Source: Cichorium intybus (Eukaryota > Streptophyta > Magnoliopsida > Asterales > Asteraceae). From it: a stretch of 64,000 nucleotides of DNA. Location: contig CM042012.1 of assembly GCA_023525715.1 (NCBI GenBank), forward strand, positions 43,999,441 to 44,063,440. The letters are read 5' to 3'. Positions 31,177 through 42,689 of the stretch are shown here, in pieces. The translations under genes were made by a program, and so were the position numbers. Numbering within the stretch: the stretch's first letter is position 1; each line of letters begins with the position of its first letter. The notes beneath the pieces were generated by a model, which did not search any database, was not told where the DNA came from, and worked only from the letters and a program-made list of their open reading frames with translations.

Positions 31177-32465
31177 AAAGATGTGTGAATCTGTTTTATT
31201 TTCTAGTTTATTCAGTTAATATTATCCCATGTAGCAGTATATTTGTAGATGATGTCGTTTTGTTTAGGGTAGACGGAATTTTATCCCACTTAATGTGAAT
31301 ATTTAGTTTATAAATTGCATTTTAGGTATATATAAAATCTATTGCCAAAAGTGCACTTTGAATTTTACCGATATGTCTTCATTTCATGATTTTCTTGGTT
31401 GCATATTTAAGAAATGGAACCTTCTCTATGATATGGTTCTCTCTTATGATCAATGTATAAAAGGGCTTAATGCAAGAAATAACAATTTAATTTCAAAAGT
31501 TTCCATATTTTAGTGTACTTTCATTTTTATTATTAACACATTGTACTTTTAAATTATTTTTATTAAGGCATTATACTTTAAATATATATATATTTGTCAT
31601 AGCAATGAGCGCTGATTTAAATTGAGATGAAACAAAGCTTAATAGGTTTTTGTTCACGTGTAATATATGCTTACGTAACAATTTTATTTATTTGTTTATT
31701 TATGGAAGCGTTATAATCTTTTTTTTTTGGAACCAGCGAATAGATATATGGTTTCACCTGAGGGTAATCAGCCCCGCAACCCAGATTTTATCCCTGGCTT
31801 AAACAATGGTCCATGCCGTCAATTGTTTGTTATTGGTTGTTAGAATGTAGTGTGCTTATGTTGCCAAATGTGAAGATAACCCAACCACGGCAATTTGGAT
31901 AAATTTTGTTACACCACAAGTTTCATAAGAATTATAAAGCTTGTATTTAACATCGTATTTAAAGAAAAATATATGATTACTTGCCAGATATCTACATCAA
32001 GAAAAACAAAATAAACATGCTTTAATGGAAAATAAACAATCAGCGGGCAAGTGACAAAAATATATAAAAGAATAAAGAAAATAGGAAGAACGTAATTGAA
32101 CATCAAAAAATAGAAGGCAATTATTGAAACGTGTAAGCACCAATTTTCGTTCCAACTCAACTCAATTTTGTGCAAGGCACTACGATTTCCACAATTGATT
32201 CACAAGCAATAGAAGAAGGCGTGTTTCAACTGATTTTTGAACACCCAATTGAAGATAGTAGACAGTAGAATGGTGTGATGAGCTAAACCTAAGTACTAGA
32301 GCATAACAAGATGGTTATCTTTTAAAACAATATTGTGCAATTTTAATTAGGTCAACAAATCTTCAATGAGGCAATATTGAAGCTAAACATAATTCTTTTT
32401 TCTACAAAACATCATTTCTTTAAAAAGTACTATCGTAAGGTAACCATGCACCAAAAATATATGAT
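31177..32465. other. Intergenic, A/T-rich, nothing recognised
   Basis: Only short frames with no protein character. The first 300 bp are probably the 3' UTR of the acidic-protein gene. Confidence 0.5.
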
Positions 32466-32700
32466 TTACTCATAATCGATGGTGATGAGTCTATAGTAGA
32501 TCACGATGAACCTACCAACCATCAAGAAGCCATGTTAGGTATAGAGTCTGCTAAATGGAAATAGGCTATGGAAAACGAGATGCAATCCATGTATGATAAT
32601 CAACTATGATACTTGATTAATCGATGACTAACTATAAAACAGTTGGATGTAAGTGAGTGTTCAATACGAAGACCGACATAGATGGAAATTACATGCGTAC
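32466..32700 (+). pseudogene. Decayed Copia RT fragment
   Basis: With several stops it still reads the start of a Copia RT: ESAKWK, MENEMQSMYDNQ, then KTDIDGN. It matches the Copia A motif EAMDSEIKSMYDNQVW in layout. Sequence with a TGCAACGCCCC start, like another LTR edge, follows at 32704. Confidence 0.7.
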
Positions 32701-33039
32701 AAGTGCAACGCCCCATTTTTACTTTTGTAATAATTTATTTAATTGTTTATTTAAACTCTAATTCAGAAAAAACGATTAAATAGTTAATTGCAAACTATTA
32801 AATATAATAATAATAATAGAAATAATAATAATGATAATAATAATAATAATAATGGTAAATTAATTAAATTAATAACTATATTAAAATAATTAAAACAAAG
32901 GTTGTATAATTAAGTTGAAGGACTAAAGGGACCTTTTGGATCACGTCCTCAACTCCTCGTGTGTTTGATGTTTGAACAGCAAAACTCATCGTTTCATGGC
33001 GCTTCAAGGTAGAAGACTAATTTATCGAGAAGACCTATT
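32701..33039. other. AT-rich repeat sequence with (AAT)n
   Basis: An imperfect AAT/GAT trinucleotide run lies at about 32800-32855. The TGCAACGCCCCATTTTTA start at 32704 could be the edge of a decayed Gypsy LTR. No gene. Confidence 0.4.
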
Positions 33040-34870
33040 CTTTATTGGTGATTTGTGAATACACTATATTCATATTGGGGAAAGGATCGCATGTTGGAGA
33101 GTATGGTGTTATATGAGATTGATGAACACGTTGCTATAAGATACACTATATTCATATTGGGGAAAGGATAACATTGTCGAGCCCATAAGAGATTGATGGA
33201 CACGTTCATCTTCAACCTTCTTCTCCATTCTCCAAATGCAAATTCAAATCGCATTAGCAGCCATGACAGCTACACATCGGCATTTTATCATAGTTATTTG
33301 GATCATCCCAGATCCTTTTGATACGAATATAATAAACCATAATGATATCTCCATTTTGCTTGTAGTTTGACACCTTAGTTAAAATTTTAACTGATGTACC
33401 TTTGCACCATTACGCATAGAGAATATTTGTTAAATATCTTCCCACAGTTCATTCTCAATGTCTTTATAAGAAATCGTAGAACATAAAGTAGGCTAGATGG
33501 TATTGCATGTCCATTATATAATCATGGAGTTTACTGTAGGGATGAACATGGGTCTGTTTGGGTCGGTTTTTGGCCAAAACCGAACCCAAACGACAAAGTC
33601 GGTTTTTCTGGGTGCAAAACCCATGTGGGTTCGGTTTTACTCGATTCGGTTTTTATGGGTTTCCGGTTCAGTTTTGTTGATTTTCATTTCTAAACCCGTG
33701 GGTTTATGGGTTCCCGTTTTTTGGGTTTATAGGTTCGGTTTTACTCAACATACACACAATATCTACACATACTGACATACATGTACACATAAAAAATCAA
33801 AACAGTAAACACCTTACACATTACACATTACACAGGAACGACAATAAAGTAAATACTTATTTTTATCAGAGTACATGAGCATGACAAAGACAATCGGGAA
33901 AGGAGGCTGGAGCACATAAATCCGTTAACCAATTAAATCGAGAAAATGGGAAATGAAAAAAAAAATACTTGTTGTTGGATGACTGGAATTGTAAATCGGG
34001 AAACCAAAAAACCAAGTCTATCTGCTGCGACTTTGACACTTTGTTGGCTTCCGATATTTGAAGCACCGATCGCACACTCGCACCTCGAGGCTCGATGATT
34101 GAAATTCTAACTCGCAGCACCAGTTGAGAGTCGAGAACAGCGGTCAGCGACTCAGCGGGAAAGAATTAGAGAGCAAGAATGAAAGGAATTGAATTAAGGC
34201 TGAATTGGATTTGGAACGTAAGTAAAGTCAAGTCATAGATAAATAAAATAACTATAAAAGAAATAAAGTACTCAAAGTGGGTTAGTTAGTGCATACTAGG
34301 TCAGTTTTTTCTAATGGGTTTTATATATTGGGTCGGTTCGGTTTTTATGGGTCGGTATGAACAGTAAAACCGACCCACACTGACAGATTCAATTTTTTGA
34401 AAATTTTAAACCCACTCCGTCGGTTTTTGGTATGGGTTCGGTTTTCCGGTTTTTAGTCGGTTTTTCGGTTTGTTGGTCGGTTTTTGCTCATCCATAGTTT
34501 ACTGTCTACCGGTCTTCTATATCTGTGGAGTCTTCCGCCGGCTTCTTAATGGTGCCATCTTCTTTTTCGATCATAAAGAGACACAGTGATTACATTCATT
34601 TCAACTGTGTGTGTGAATGAGGTTACCAAGATTGGCGTTAGACGTCAAGAGAAACAGTGAGATGATTTTTAGCCAGCTTCCGGCTTAGAGTCAACCGTCA
34701 TTGATCATAGGTGTCGTCAAATGCAAAACCAAGGGTAGAGCCGCTTTGAAACCATGCCAAAACAGAGAGTATGAGAAAATTGGATGTTCTTATATTGAAA
34801 TCAACAAGCCACAAACTTGTATAGATGAAGCTCATAAGTCAGCTAACTAATTCTCCCATGAAAAAGGAAC
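33040..34870 (-). pseudogene. Decayed Copia 5' region and gag (minus), interrupted by a hAT MITE
   Basis: On the minus strand a worn primer site (ATGGTTTCAAAGCGGCTCTA, about 34738-34757) is followed by a degraded Gag of the UBN2 type ending near RIKRIWDD ... MPMCSCHGC (about 33255-33315). That Cys-rich motif is typical of such Copia Gags. An about 80-bp tandem duplication (unit containing CTATATTCATATTGGGGAAA, at 33063 and 33145) lies at its end. There are many stops. The hAT element (33537-34496) splits it. Confidence 0.5.
33537..34496. mobile_element. Non-autonomous hAT element (MITE, 960 bp)
   Basis: Short imperfect terminal inverted repeats (TAGGGATGAACA / TATGGATGAGCA) and a perfect 8-bp target duplication GTTTACTG (33529-33536, 34497-34504), the hAT hallmark. 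Both subterminal regions are packed with GGTTCGGTTTT / GGGTCGGTT repeats, as in plant hAT elements, where they bind transposase. No transposase ORF is present. Confidence 0.9.
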
Positions 34871-35613
34871 CACGAAATTATCTGCACAAAATAAAAAAAA
34901 TTCTTAACATATATAGGAACTTTTTTGATTAGGAACTTTTTGTCTAAAATAAAACTAAAAGCTCCTTTACCAAACGGAAAATTTGTTTTTTTTCTTAAAT
35001 CTGAAAAATAAAAACTTTTGAAAACTACATGTTGAATACGCTCGAATACGCTCTATAATTACAAAAAGTCGAAGAAAAAAGCCATGCATTATTAGTTCCT
35101 ATTTAAGGAAAGATTAAAGGTGACGGTGGGTACTACTTTTTGGAATATAAAGTTCCATAAATTCGTTATTGCTTGTTTTAAAAAAAAAATAGTATTTTCT
35201 ATAGTTCCGAACTGCCGATGCTTTTTAACTTTTAATGGGCCAATAGAGGCTTGTTGGATTTCCCCATTAAAAAGTAAATACAATCTTTTTGGGCCACAAC
35301 TCCTATATCTAAGACATTCACTTGTTGGATCGAATCACCAATTATATATGTTATAACTTATAACGTTATTACTTATTAGTTATTTAGTTTGTAGATTCGA
35401 CGTAATTAGGATGAAATGGAATTCAAGCTTCATTTTGTTCATAGTCCATTAAAAGGTAAACTTTGAAGTCAAGGTATTTAGGTTTGGTTAAATATTCAAT
35501 TACCTCATCAAAATCAAGGTATTTAATTTACCCTATACTTGACTGATAATACCTCCGGTTGAAAGTTGTAGTCAACTTTTGGCTTTTTGGGTTGAAGTGG
35601 TACCTGAATAAAA
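34871..35613. other. Intergenic, nothing recognised
   Basis: A/T-rich. No frame longer than about 80 codons has protein-like character. Confidence 0.5.
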
Positions 35614-35622
35614 TAAAAACAA

Positions 35623-36912
35623 TAGTAAATTGTAAAAAAAAAAAAAAACACTGAGTGTATAGAAAATCTTGCTTTTGACACTGTGTTATTTTTTTTACAA
35701 TTAAGTCAATAAGTTTTTCAATTTGTTGCGGTTTTGACCATTTGACCGGTCAACCCTAGGTTGCCCGCTGACGTGGCGTTGACATGACATGATGACTTGA
35801 TACAAGGTCAAAATCGAAAAAAATATAAACTGTAGTGACTTAATTGCAAAAAAAAAAATAATACAATGTCAAAATCGCACAAAATAAAATGTTGGGACTT
35901 AATTGCGAAAATTATACCAAACACGTATATAGCAGTCAAAAACATATTACGAAACGAAAAAAAATGTATTTATGTCTCTAAAATCATAGTAATACTTTTA
36001 AAAATATGATTTTACTTCTAAAAACATAAAAATATATTCGTATTTTTAAAATCGTATACGTTTTTATGTTAAAATCATATACGTTTAAAATCGTATACGT
36101 TTTTTAAAAGCATAGTAATACTTTTAAAAGTATGATTTGAAATATGTCAAATTTTCATCGTTATATAAAATCGTATACCTTTTTTATGTTTAAAACTGTA
36201 TAAACCGACAAATTTGTTTAAAAAGCGTTTTCTTATATAATGATATTAGCAATATTTTTATACAATGTTTAAAAAAACGTTTTTTAAACATATTTGTCAG
36301 TTTATACGGTCTTAAACATAAAAAAGTATACGGTTTTGAAAGTACAAATATATTTTTACGTTTTTTAGAAGTATAAGCATACTTTTAAAAGTATTACAAT
36401 CATTTTAGAAACATAAACAAGTTTTTTCGTTTCGTAATATGTTTTTGACGGCTACATACGTGTTTTTGTCGTTTCGTATAATTTTTTAGTAAAACATTTA
36501 GAAAGTTATAATTTTCTTAGTATATACAAATTTTAATGCACGAAGTACAAGTTACAAAAGACACTATGTTTTTATAGAAATTCGATTTTGACATTGTGTT
36601 TTTTTTTTTTGCAATTAAGTCACTATATTTTATTTTTTTGCGATTTTGACACTGTATTTTTTTGCAATTAAGTCACTACAATTTATATTTTTTTCAATTT
36701 TAACTTTGTGTCAAGTCATCAAGCCATGTCAATGCCACGTCAGCAAAAAATTAACACGTCACCATGCCACGTCAGCGGATAACCTGGTTGACCGGTCAAA
36801 TGGTCAAATATGCAACAAATTGGAAAACTTAGTGACTTAATTGCAAAAAAAACACGGTGTCAAAATCGAGATTTTCTGTAAACTTAGTGTTTTTTTTTGT
36901 TGCAATTTACCC
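35623..36912. mobile_element. Fold-back MULE (MITE) made almost wholly of one inverted repeat
   Basis: A perfect 9-bp duplication TAAAAACAA (35614-35622, 36913-36921) flanks ends TAGTAAATTG and CAATTTACCC. Matching segments pair from the ends to the centre: TTGACCGGTCAA-containing blocks (about 35750 and 36790), CATATTACGAAACG and CGTTTCGTAATATG (about 35944 and 36428), and GTATAC-rich blocks about 36060-36330. The centre is about 36240-36270. No coding capacity. The transcript would form a hairpin of roughly 600 bp per arm. Confidence 0.88.
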
Positions 36913-36921
36913 TAAAAACAA

Positions 36922-38859
36922 TTACAAATATACAGATTTGCGGAAGCAAAAAGATGATAAATTAAAAAAAAATTAGAACAATAGGATCGACACATCTTGA
37001 ACCCTCCCCTTCATCCACCTTTTTCATCTTCCCTTTCTCTATCGAGTGACACTGTATAACTCCCCTAAATTTTTCATTACTAAAGCACCATGGTTTTTGA
37101 AACATCGCATACATAGTTTTGGATTACATATTTCATTCTCAAAATTGAGACTTAATTCAACATTGGGTGTTAAAAATCCATATCAAATGAACCATAGTGC
37201 AAGCAGAATCATACTAATTTCCTCTATCCCAAAAGTTTCATCTTTTAGCATTTTACGGCCTATCCTTAGTACCTGAACCTGGAATATATGACATTAAAGA
37301 ATGAATTACGTAAGACATATGTCTCGTGAGTCTACATGGGTTTGGACATAAAATCTTTATTTCATACGCAATTCATACTTGAAACATACTTTGAACTATA
37401 CTTTTCAAAATCATATTTTATGCAATGATTGTATGCATGATTACATACAATGTAATTCCAGTACGGGTCTGCACCACATCATTAGTCTAGTAAAGGCCGT
37501 GTTCCAGTATGGTTTGCACCGCATTGTCGGTCTATTTAAGAGTGTGTGTGTCACTATATGTGATCGTTCCGGTACGGTTTGCACTGGACCGTTGTTCTAT
37601 TTGAGACAATGTTCAAGTACGGTTTGCACCGCATCACCGATCTATTAGAGACCGCCATTACCAATATGCAAAGAACAAGTCAATCCATACTAGCATCAGA
37701 ATCCTATATTGTGGATTTTGTATTGTTCATACCATACTCGACTCTTACACATTACACATTCCATGTATGCATGATGAACCATTTTTCTTTTGTCAATGAT
37801 CACACACAAATGCCATGCTAATTTATACATATATAATTAGGAGTTTTCAGGTACCATAAGGTTTCCAAATTATCATTAACACATTCGTTTATTCATATAC
37901 ATTTCAAAAGCATATAAGTAGGTAAAAGTTATTTTCATGCTATCTTTACTTTGATCAACAAACTGTCACTAGGCTTCAAGAAGCTCATGTAACTCACCTC
38001 AAGTCAGCAAACTGTCACTAGGCTTCAAGAAGCTCCTTATCTTTACTTTGATCACCCACCTTTCCAATACCTATAAGTATAAGATCAATGTATAACTAGT
38101 TAGGTCTAAATTGTTAATCATAACACTTTTCATGGGTACTCTGTTCTCCTGGTCTATGGGTTCTCAGATGGTCTCATTAATCTATTGCATTTGACTTAGG
38201 ATCGCTCCCTGTTCAACCATAGTGCCGCCATTGCATGATCATGTCGCTATCCTTGAATGTTCATACTTGGCGTAGCTATCTTTAAGAGTGGTGACGCTGC
38301 ATATGAGAATGCATCCACAACGTCACCATCTCAAGGGCCGTTACATTATACATGAAGATTAACACTATCTAGCTCGTTTTCCAATCCTCTTAACAATATA
38401 AAGTCATACTTTCCATGTGAATATACCCATTGTTTCATTCCATATCAAGATTCCTTAATGGATTCTAACATGCAATGCTTCAGACCCATACTTCTTTAAA
38501 TTTACAACATACTATCCAAGTCTACATGCTAAATTCATAAGAAGTTGGGAGCTTACCTTGATTCTTATGACCTCCTTGTGCTTTGTTGAACTTGTACAAT
38601 GCTTCTCCCTTGGATTTAAATCCAACTTTTTCTCTCTCTTTATCTCTCTCATACTTTGGAGAATGTTTTGAGATGTTAAAATGTTGTTTGGCTGGTGTTA
38701 TGTTCATTATATACCCCTTTTCCATCGAATTCATTGTTCATTTAAGTGAGTATCATTTAAACACTTGGACATGATATAAAATCGACACTTGTCCATTGCC
38801 ATATATCGCGTCGCGACCATCCCTTGGTCACGTCGTGACTGTTCGAGGTGAATTCCTCA
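36922..38859. other. LTR-like repeat sequence, boundaries unresolved
   Basis: It contains repeated GTTTGCACCGCAT units (37460-37640), a duplicated block containing CAAACTGTCACTAGGCTTCA (about 37969 and 38009), a minus-strand TATATAATG (about 38705-38715) and a CGCG-type pair (38807-38840). This suggests a minus-strand Gypsy LTR, possibly starting TGTATAACTCCCC at 37053 and continuing beyond the chromovirus to about 47763 (TGTAACCATCAAA on the minus strand). No target duplication was found. Not coding. Confidence 0.4.
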
Positions 38860-39295
38860 ACTAGCGAGTTCCTCATGATGGTCAGGAATTCTCCAATGAT
38901 TTCCAAAGAGTTCCTCTAATGAATTCTGAAATAATGTTCAGGAACTCCCATATGAATTCCCTTTATGAATTCCCCAATCATGTCTAGGAATTCCCCTTAT
39001 GAATTCCCAATGATATCTAGGAATCCCCCTTATGGATTCCCCAATAATGTCAGGAATTCCCTAATAATGTCTAGGAATTTCCCCTTATGAATTCCCCAAT
39101 GATGTCTAGGAATTCTCCAATGATGTCTAGGAATTCCCCTTATGAATTCACCAATGATGTCTAGGAATTCCCATTATGAATTCCCCAATGATTTCCAAGA
39201 ATTCTCCTTATGAATTCCCCAATGATGTCTAAGAATTACTTAATGTCGTCTAGGAATTCCCCTTATGAATTCCCCCAATGATGTTTAGGAATTCT
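38860..39295. repeat. Minisatellite rich in GAATTC sites, left part
   Basis: At least ten imperfect copies of a 33-38-bp unit containing TGATGTCTAGGAATTC and CCCTTATGAATTCCCCAA. The array is cut by the chromovirus at 39296 and resumes at 47393. Confidence 0.88.
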
Positions 39296-40432
39296 TGTAA
39301 TACCGTAACTTTAAGTTTACAGTAGAGTTGAGTTAATTATAATATAATTGAGATTAAATAAGTTTAAAAATGAGTTAGGAAGTATAAAAACCCATCTAAG
39401 AAAAGTAGAATACTAAAAAGGGTAAAAGAAACAACTTAAGTTCTTAAAAAGTCAAACCGGGTCGAGTTATAAGACACGGGTCGAGTTTGGGCAAAAGTGA
39501 AATTGGAAAAAGGGTAACCCGGTTCGTGTTCGATGGGAACCCGGGTCGGGTCGGTTAACCCGGACCATGTGGAGCCTTGAATCGAAAAACGGTAAGATGC
39601 GTAACAAAACCCGGGGCGGGTTTCACAGCCCGGGTCGGGTCCGAGCAAAACCCGGGGCGGGTTTGACAGTCCGAGCCGGGTTGCGGGTGCAGGGCACTTT
39701 AAAGTGCAAAATTTCGTTTCATTTGGTCAAAAGCAATTCCAACCCAAAACTCCTCCCAAACCCTAGAAATCGATTTCTACCCATCTAAGTCGAGATTAAG
39801 GCTTTCTATTCACGAATTGAAGTTAGGGATTCATACTTGGACTTTGAAAGGTAATTCTATTCGATTTTGAATTGATTTCAACCGTTGAAAAGGTTTGATT
39901 TGGGGTAATTCATGTGGTCTCGATGACCCACCTGTGAATCGATGATTTAGGGTCAAATTGTTAGATTAGCAAGTCTATAAAGAGTTTAATAGTAGAATTG
40001 AGTTAATGATTTGCTTATTGTTGTGTTTATAAAGTTTAATAGGTTAAAGTGGTGAAGTTGGGAGCTATAACTAGAGTTTTATTGTTATTGTTTGATTATA
40101 ACTTCACTATATGATGGAAACTCTGGATTATTGTTGATATAAATTGTGAGTGAGATTATTGTGAGATTTGAGTATTGAAATTTAACTGTTGTGTTACAGC
40201 TAAGGCTAGACAGGATCAGGCACGAAATTCTGGAGTTTCACGTGTCGAGTCAACTTCAGGTGAGTAGTTATCATTAGATGAAATATATATATTATTGAGA
40301 CATTTATTGCAGATCAAAAATCTACTATGTTGAATTGAGTGAGTAAATCAAAGTTTGAGTATGGAATTACAGAGTGGTATCGTTTGTGATACAATAAAGG
40401 CTGAGATAGCCGTTGAGAATTGCCTAAAGAGA

Positions 40433-40530
<98 letters not shown>

Positions 40531-40886
40531 CAAGTTATTTCTAATTGCTCACTGAGCTTTTAAAGCTCATAAATTGTTTGTTATTGTTGTTGGTGTTAGG
40601 TTCTGGTAGTGCAGGTCTTGGAAAACACGTTACGGAGGGTTAGCTGGAAAGGACTTTGGACACTGGAATGGACTATGGACTTTGGAATGGAATTGTTGTT
40701 TGAACTTTCAATTGTCCCGGTTTTTGTGTAAAACTTATAATACTTATTGTATATAGTTATAACTTAAACTAGGCTTTTGATCCAACTTTGTAACTAGTTA
40801 CTCATCTTTTGGGTTTACACCAATATATGACTTGTATTTGATAAATTCTTCTGGTGTATTCTAAGATTAAGAAACCGGGCATAACA
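39296..40886 (+). repeat. 5' LTR of the chromovirus
   Basis: It begins TGTAATACCGTAAC and ends GGGCATAACA. GC-rich cores CCCGGGGCGGG / CCCGGGTCGGG / TCCGAGCCGGG start at about 39610, 39629, 39651 and 39670. A (TA)n microsatellite occupies about 40438-40529. Confidence 0.93.
40438..40529. repeat. (TA)n microsatellite in the 5' LTR
   Basis: About 46 TA units. Both strands yield spurious Ile-Tyr ORFs. The counterpart in the 3' LTR (46889-47034) is about 54 bp longer. Confidence 0.95.
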
Positions 40887-40888
40887 AG

Positions 40889-40903
40889 TTGGTATCAGAG
40901 CTG
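40889..40903 (+). other. Primer-binding site (tRNA-Met)
   Basis: TTGGTATCAGAGCTG, two bases after the LTR. Confidence 0.88.
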
Positions 40904-41122
40904 TGGTTTAAGGGTATTAAACCTTGAGATGGGTTTAGACTTAAACCAATGAGATGAAGAAGTCCCAAAGAGTCCCGAGTAGCTATCCTCCGTGGTGTAC
41001 TAAATTGAGTTGATTATACACCATATTGAGTATTATGGTGATATACAAATTGAGTTGATTATACACCATATTGAGTATTATGGTGGCAATTACTGAATGA
41101 GTTGATTTTCTTTTCAGTTGAA

Positions 41123-42689
41123 ATGAGTGCTGGAAAAGAAAAAAAGCGTGGTGATCCACCAAGAGATAAAGTGGGATCACGAGATTCAGGAGGAGAGCGT
41201 CAATCCGAGGGAGAGCGACCTCCCGAAACACCGGGTAATATGCAAGCCATGATTACGGCTGAGGTAGTCAAGGTGCTTAAAGATATGTTACCTACTTATC
41301 TAAAGCCTCAGGCGGAGGTTACAGTTGGAGGTCCTTCGGGACAACCACCGGTCCAACCTGAGCAAAGGGAAGATCGTGGGGAGATCTTTACTGAGACGAG
41401 TGGAGCCAGAGTACCAGAGAAGGTGAGAAAATGCACTTACGATGTTTTTCAAAAGTGCAAACCGTATGACTTCTATGGGAAGGATGATCCCATAGCAGCC
41501 AGAAATTGGCAGACACATGTTGAAAAAAATGTTTCGTACAAGTAAATGTGATGAGGCTGATAAGGTTGAATTTGCAACAAACTTACTGAAAGAGGATGCC
41601 CAGTTTTGGTGGGAGAATACGTGTATGGAAGTTGGAGAAAGCCTGGCGCTTACGTTGAGTTGGGAACAGTTTAAATTGAAATTCATGGAACATTATTGTT
41701 CTAATAATGCCATGAAGGGTATAGAGGAGGAGTTCCTGAAATTACAACAAGGGACGAGAACGGTACAACAATATACGTTAGACTTTAATGAGAAGGCGAG
41801 ATTTGCGCACCACCAAGTAGATATTGAAGAACGTAGAATGGATCGTTACATGTGGGGTTTAAAGACCCAGATTCGAGAGTTTTTGCAAGGTTCCAGGTAT
41901 ACTACATATCAACAGGTTGCGGAGGCGGCAAGAACAAGATAAAGGGAACTATAGAGACAAGAAGAGGAGAGAAGAATTGAAAGGGAAAGTGTTGGGTCGA
42001 AAAGAAAATGGGATAGTAGAGTTGGAGAAAATACACAGAGATCAACTAACACGGGTTCTCAATTCTGTGGAGAGTCGAAGAATAACGAGGAGAGGTGGTG
42101 TAAGAAATGCCGGCGAAAACATACAGGGGAATGTGATTCCCGTACCCCACCATCAGTCTGTTTTCAATGCGGAAAGACGGGACATATGGCCCGTCAGTGT
42201 ACTGAAAGTCGTCCTGCTTGTTTTAATTGTGGAGAAAGCGGACATATTCGCCCTGATTGTCCGAAGATGAAGTCCGAATCACAAAGAGATTTCCAAAAGA
42301 CCGAACGAGGAGGAGGTCGAGATCGAGATGAGCGGAGAGATAGGGGCGGCGGACATGTGAAAACGAGAGCTTTTCAGCTAACCGTCGATGAGGCTCGAAA
42401 TCAAACCGATGTTATCACAGGTATTTTTAGCTTGAACTCTTGTCAAGCGCGAGTACTTTTTGATTCTGGCGCATCTGTGTCTTTTATATCGGTGTCCTTT
42501 GCTTCTAAGCTAGATATCTCGTTAGTCGATTTACGTGAAAAAGTGATAGTAGATGTAGCAGATGGGAGATGTTTTTTTGTAAAGAGTCATTATGAACAGT
42601 GTCGGCTTGAGATCTATGGGATTGTGTATCTTATTGATCTGAAGCCGATTACTAATTATGAGTTTGATGTGATAGTCGGGATGGATTAG
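41123..42689 (+). pseudogene. gag: Chromovirus gag and protease, frameshifted and with stops
   Basis: The start MSAGKEKKRG is at 41123. The capsid domain is recognisable (FYGKDDPIAARNW, then EDAQFWWENTC, then FMEHYC). At the A7 run 41523-41529 an extra base shifts the frame. The correct frame then continues to 42689 with TAA at 41940 and TAG at 41952. Zinc knuckles follow one another (CFQCGKTGHMARQC, CFNCGESGHIRPDC at about 42155-42260), preceded by a Cys/His-rich stretch. The retropepsin motif is FDSGASVSFIS (about 42460). TAG at 42687 falls where the family has a tryptophan after VGMD. Gag and protease would assemble and mature the particle. Confidence 0.9.

Noticed and set aside
38860..39295. 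CRISPR-like array
   Set aside because: Units are contiguous and variable with no constant repeat/unique spacer alternation. It is a plant minisatellite.
40348..40555. Ile-Tyr repeat ORFs on both strands (also 46807-47061)
   Set aside because: They are translations of the (TA)n microsatellites.
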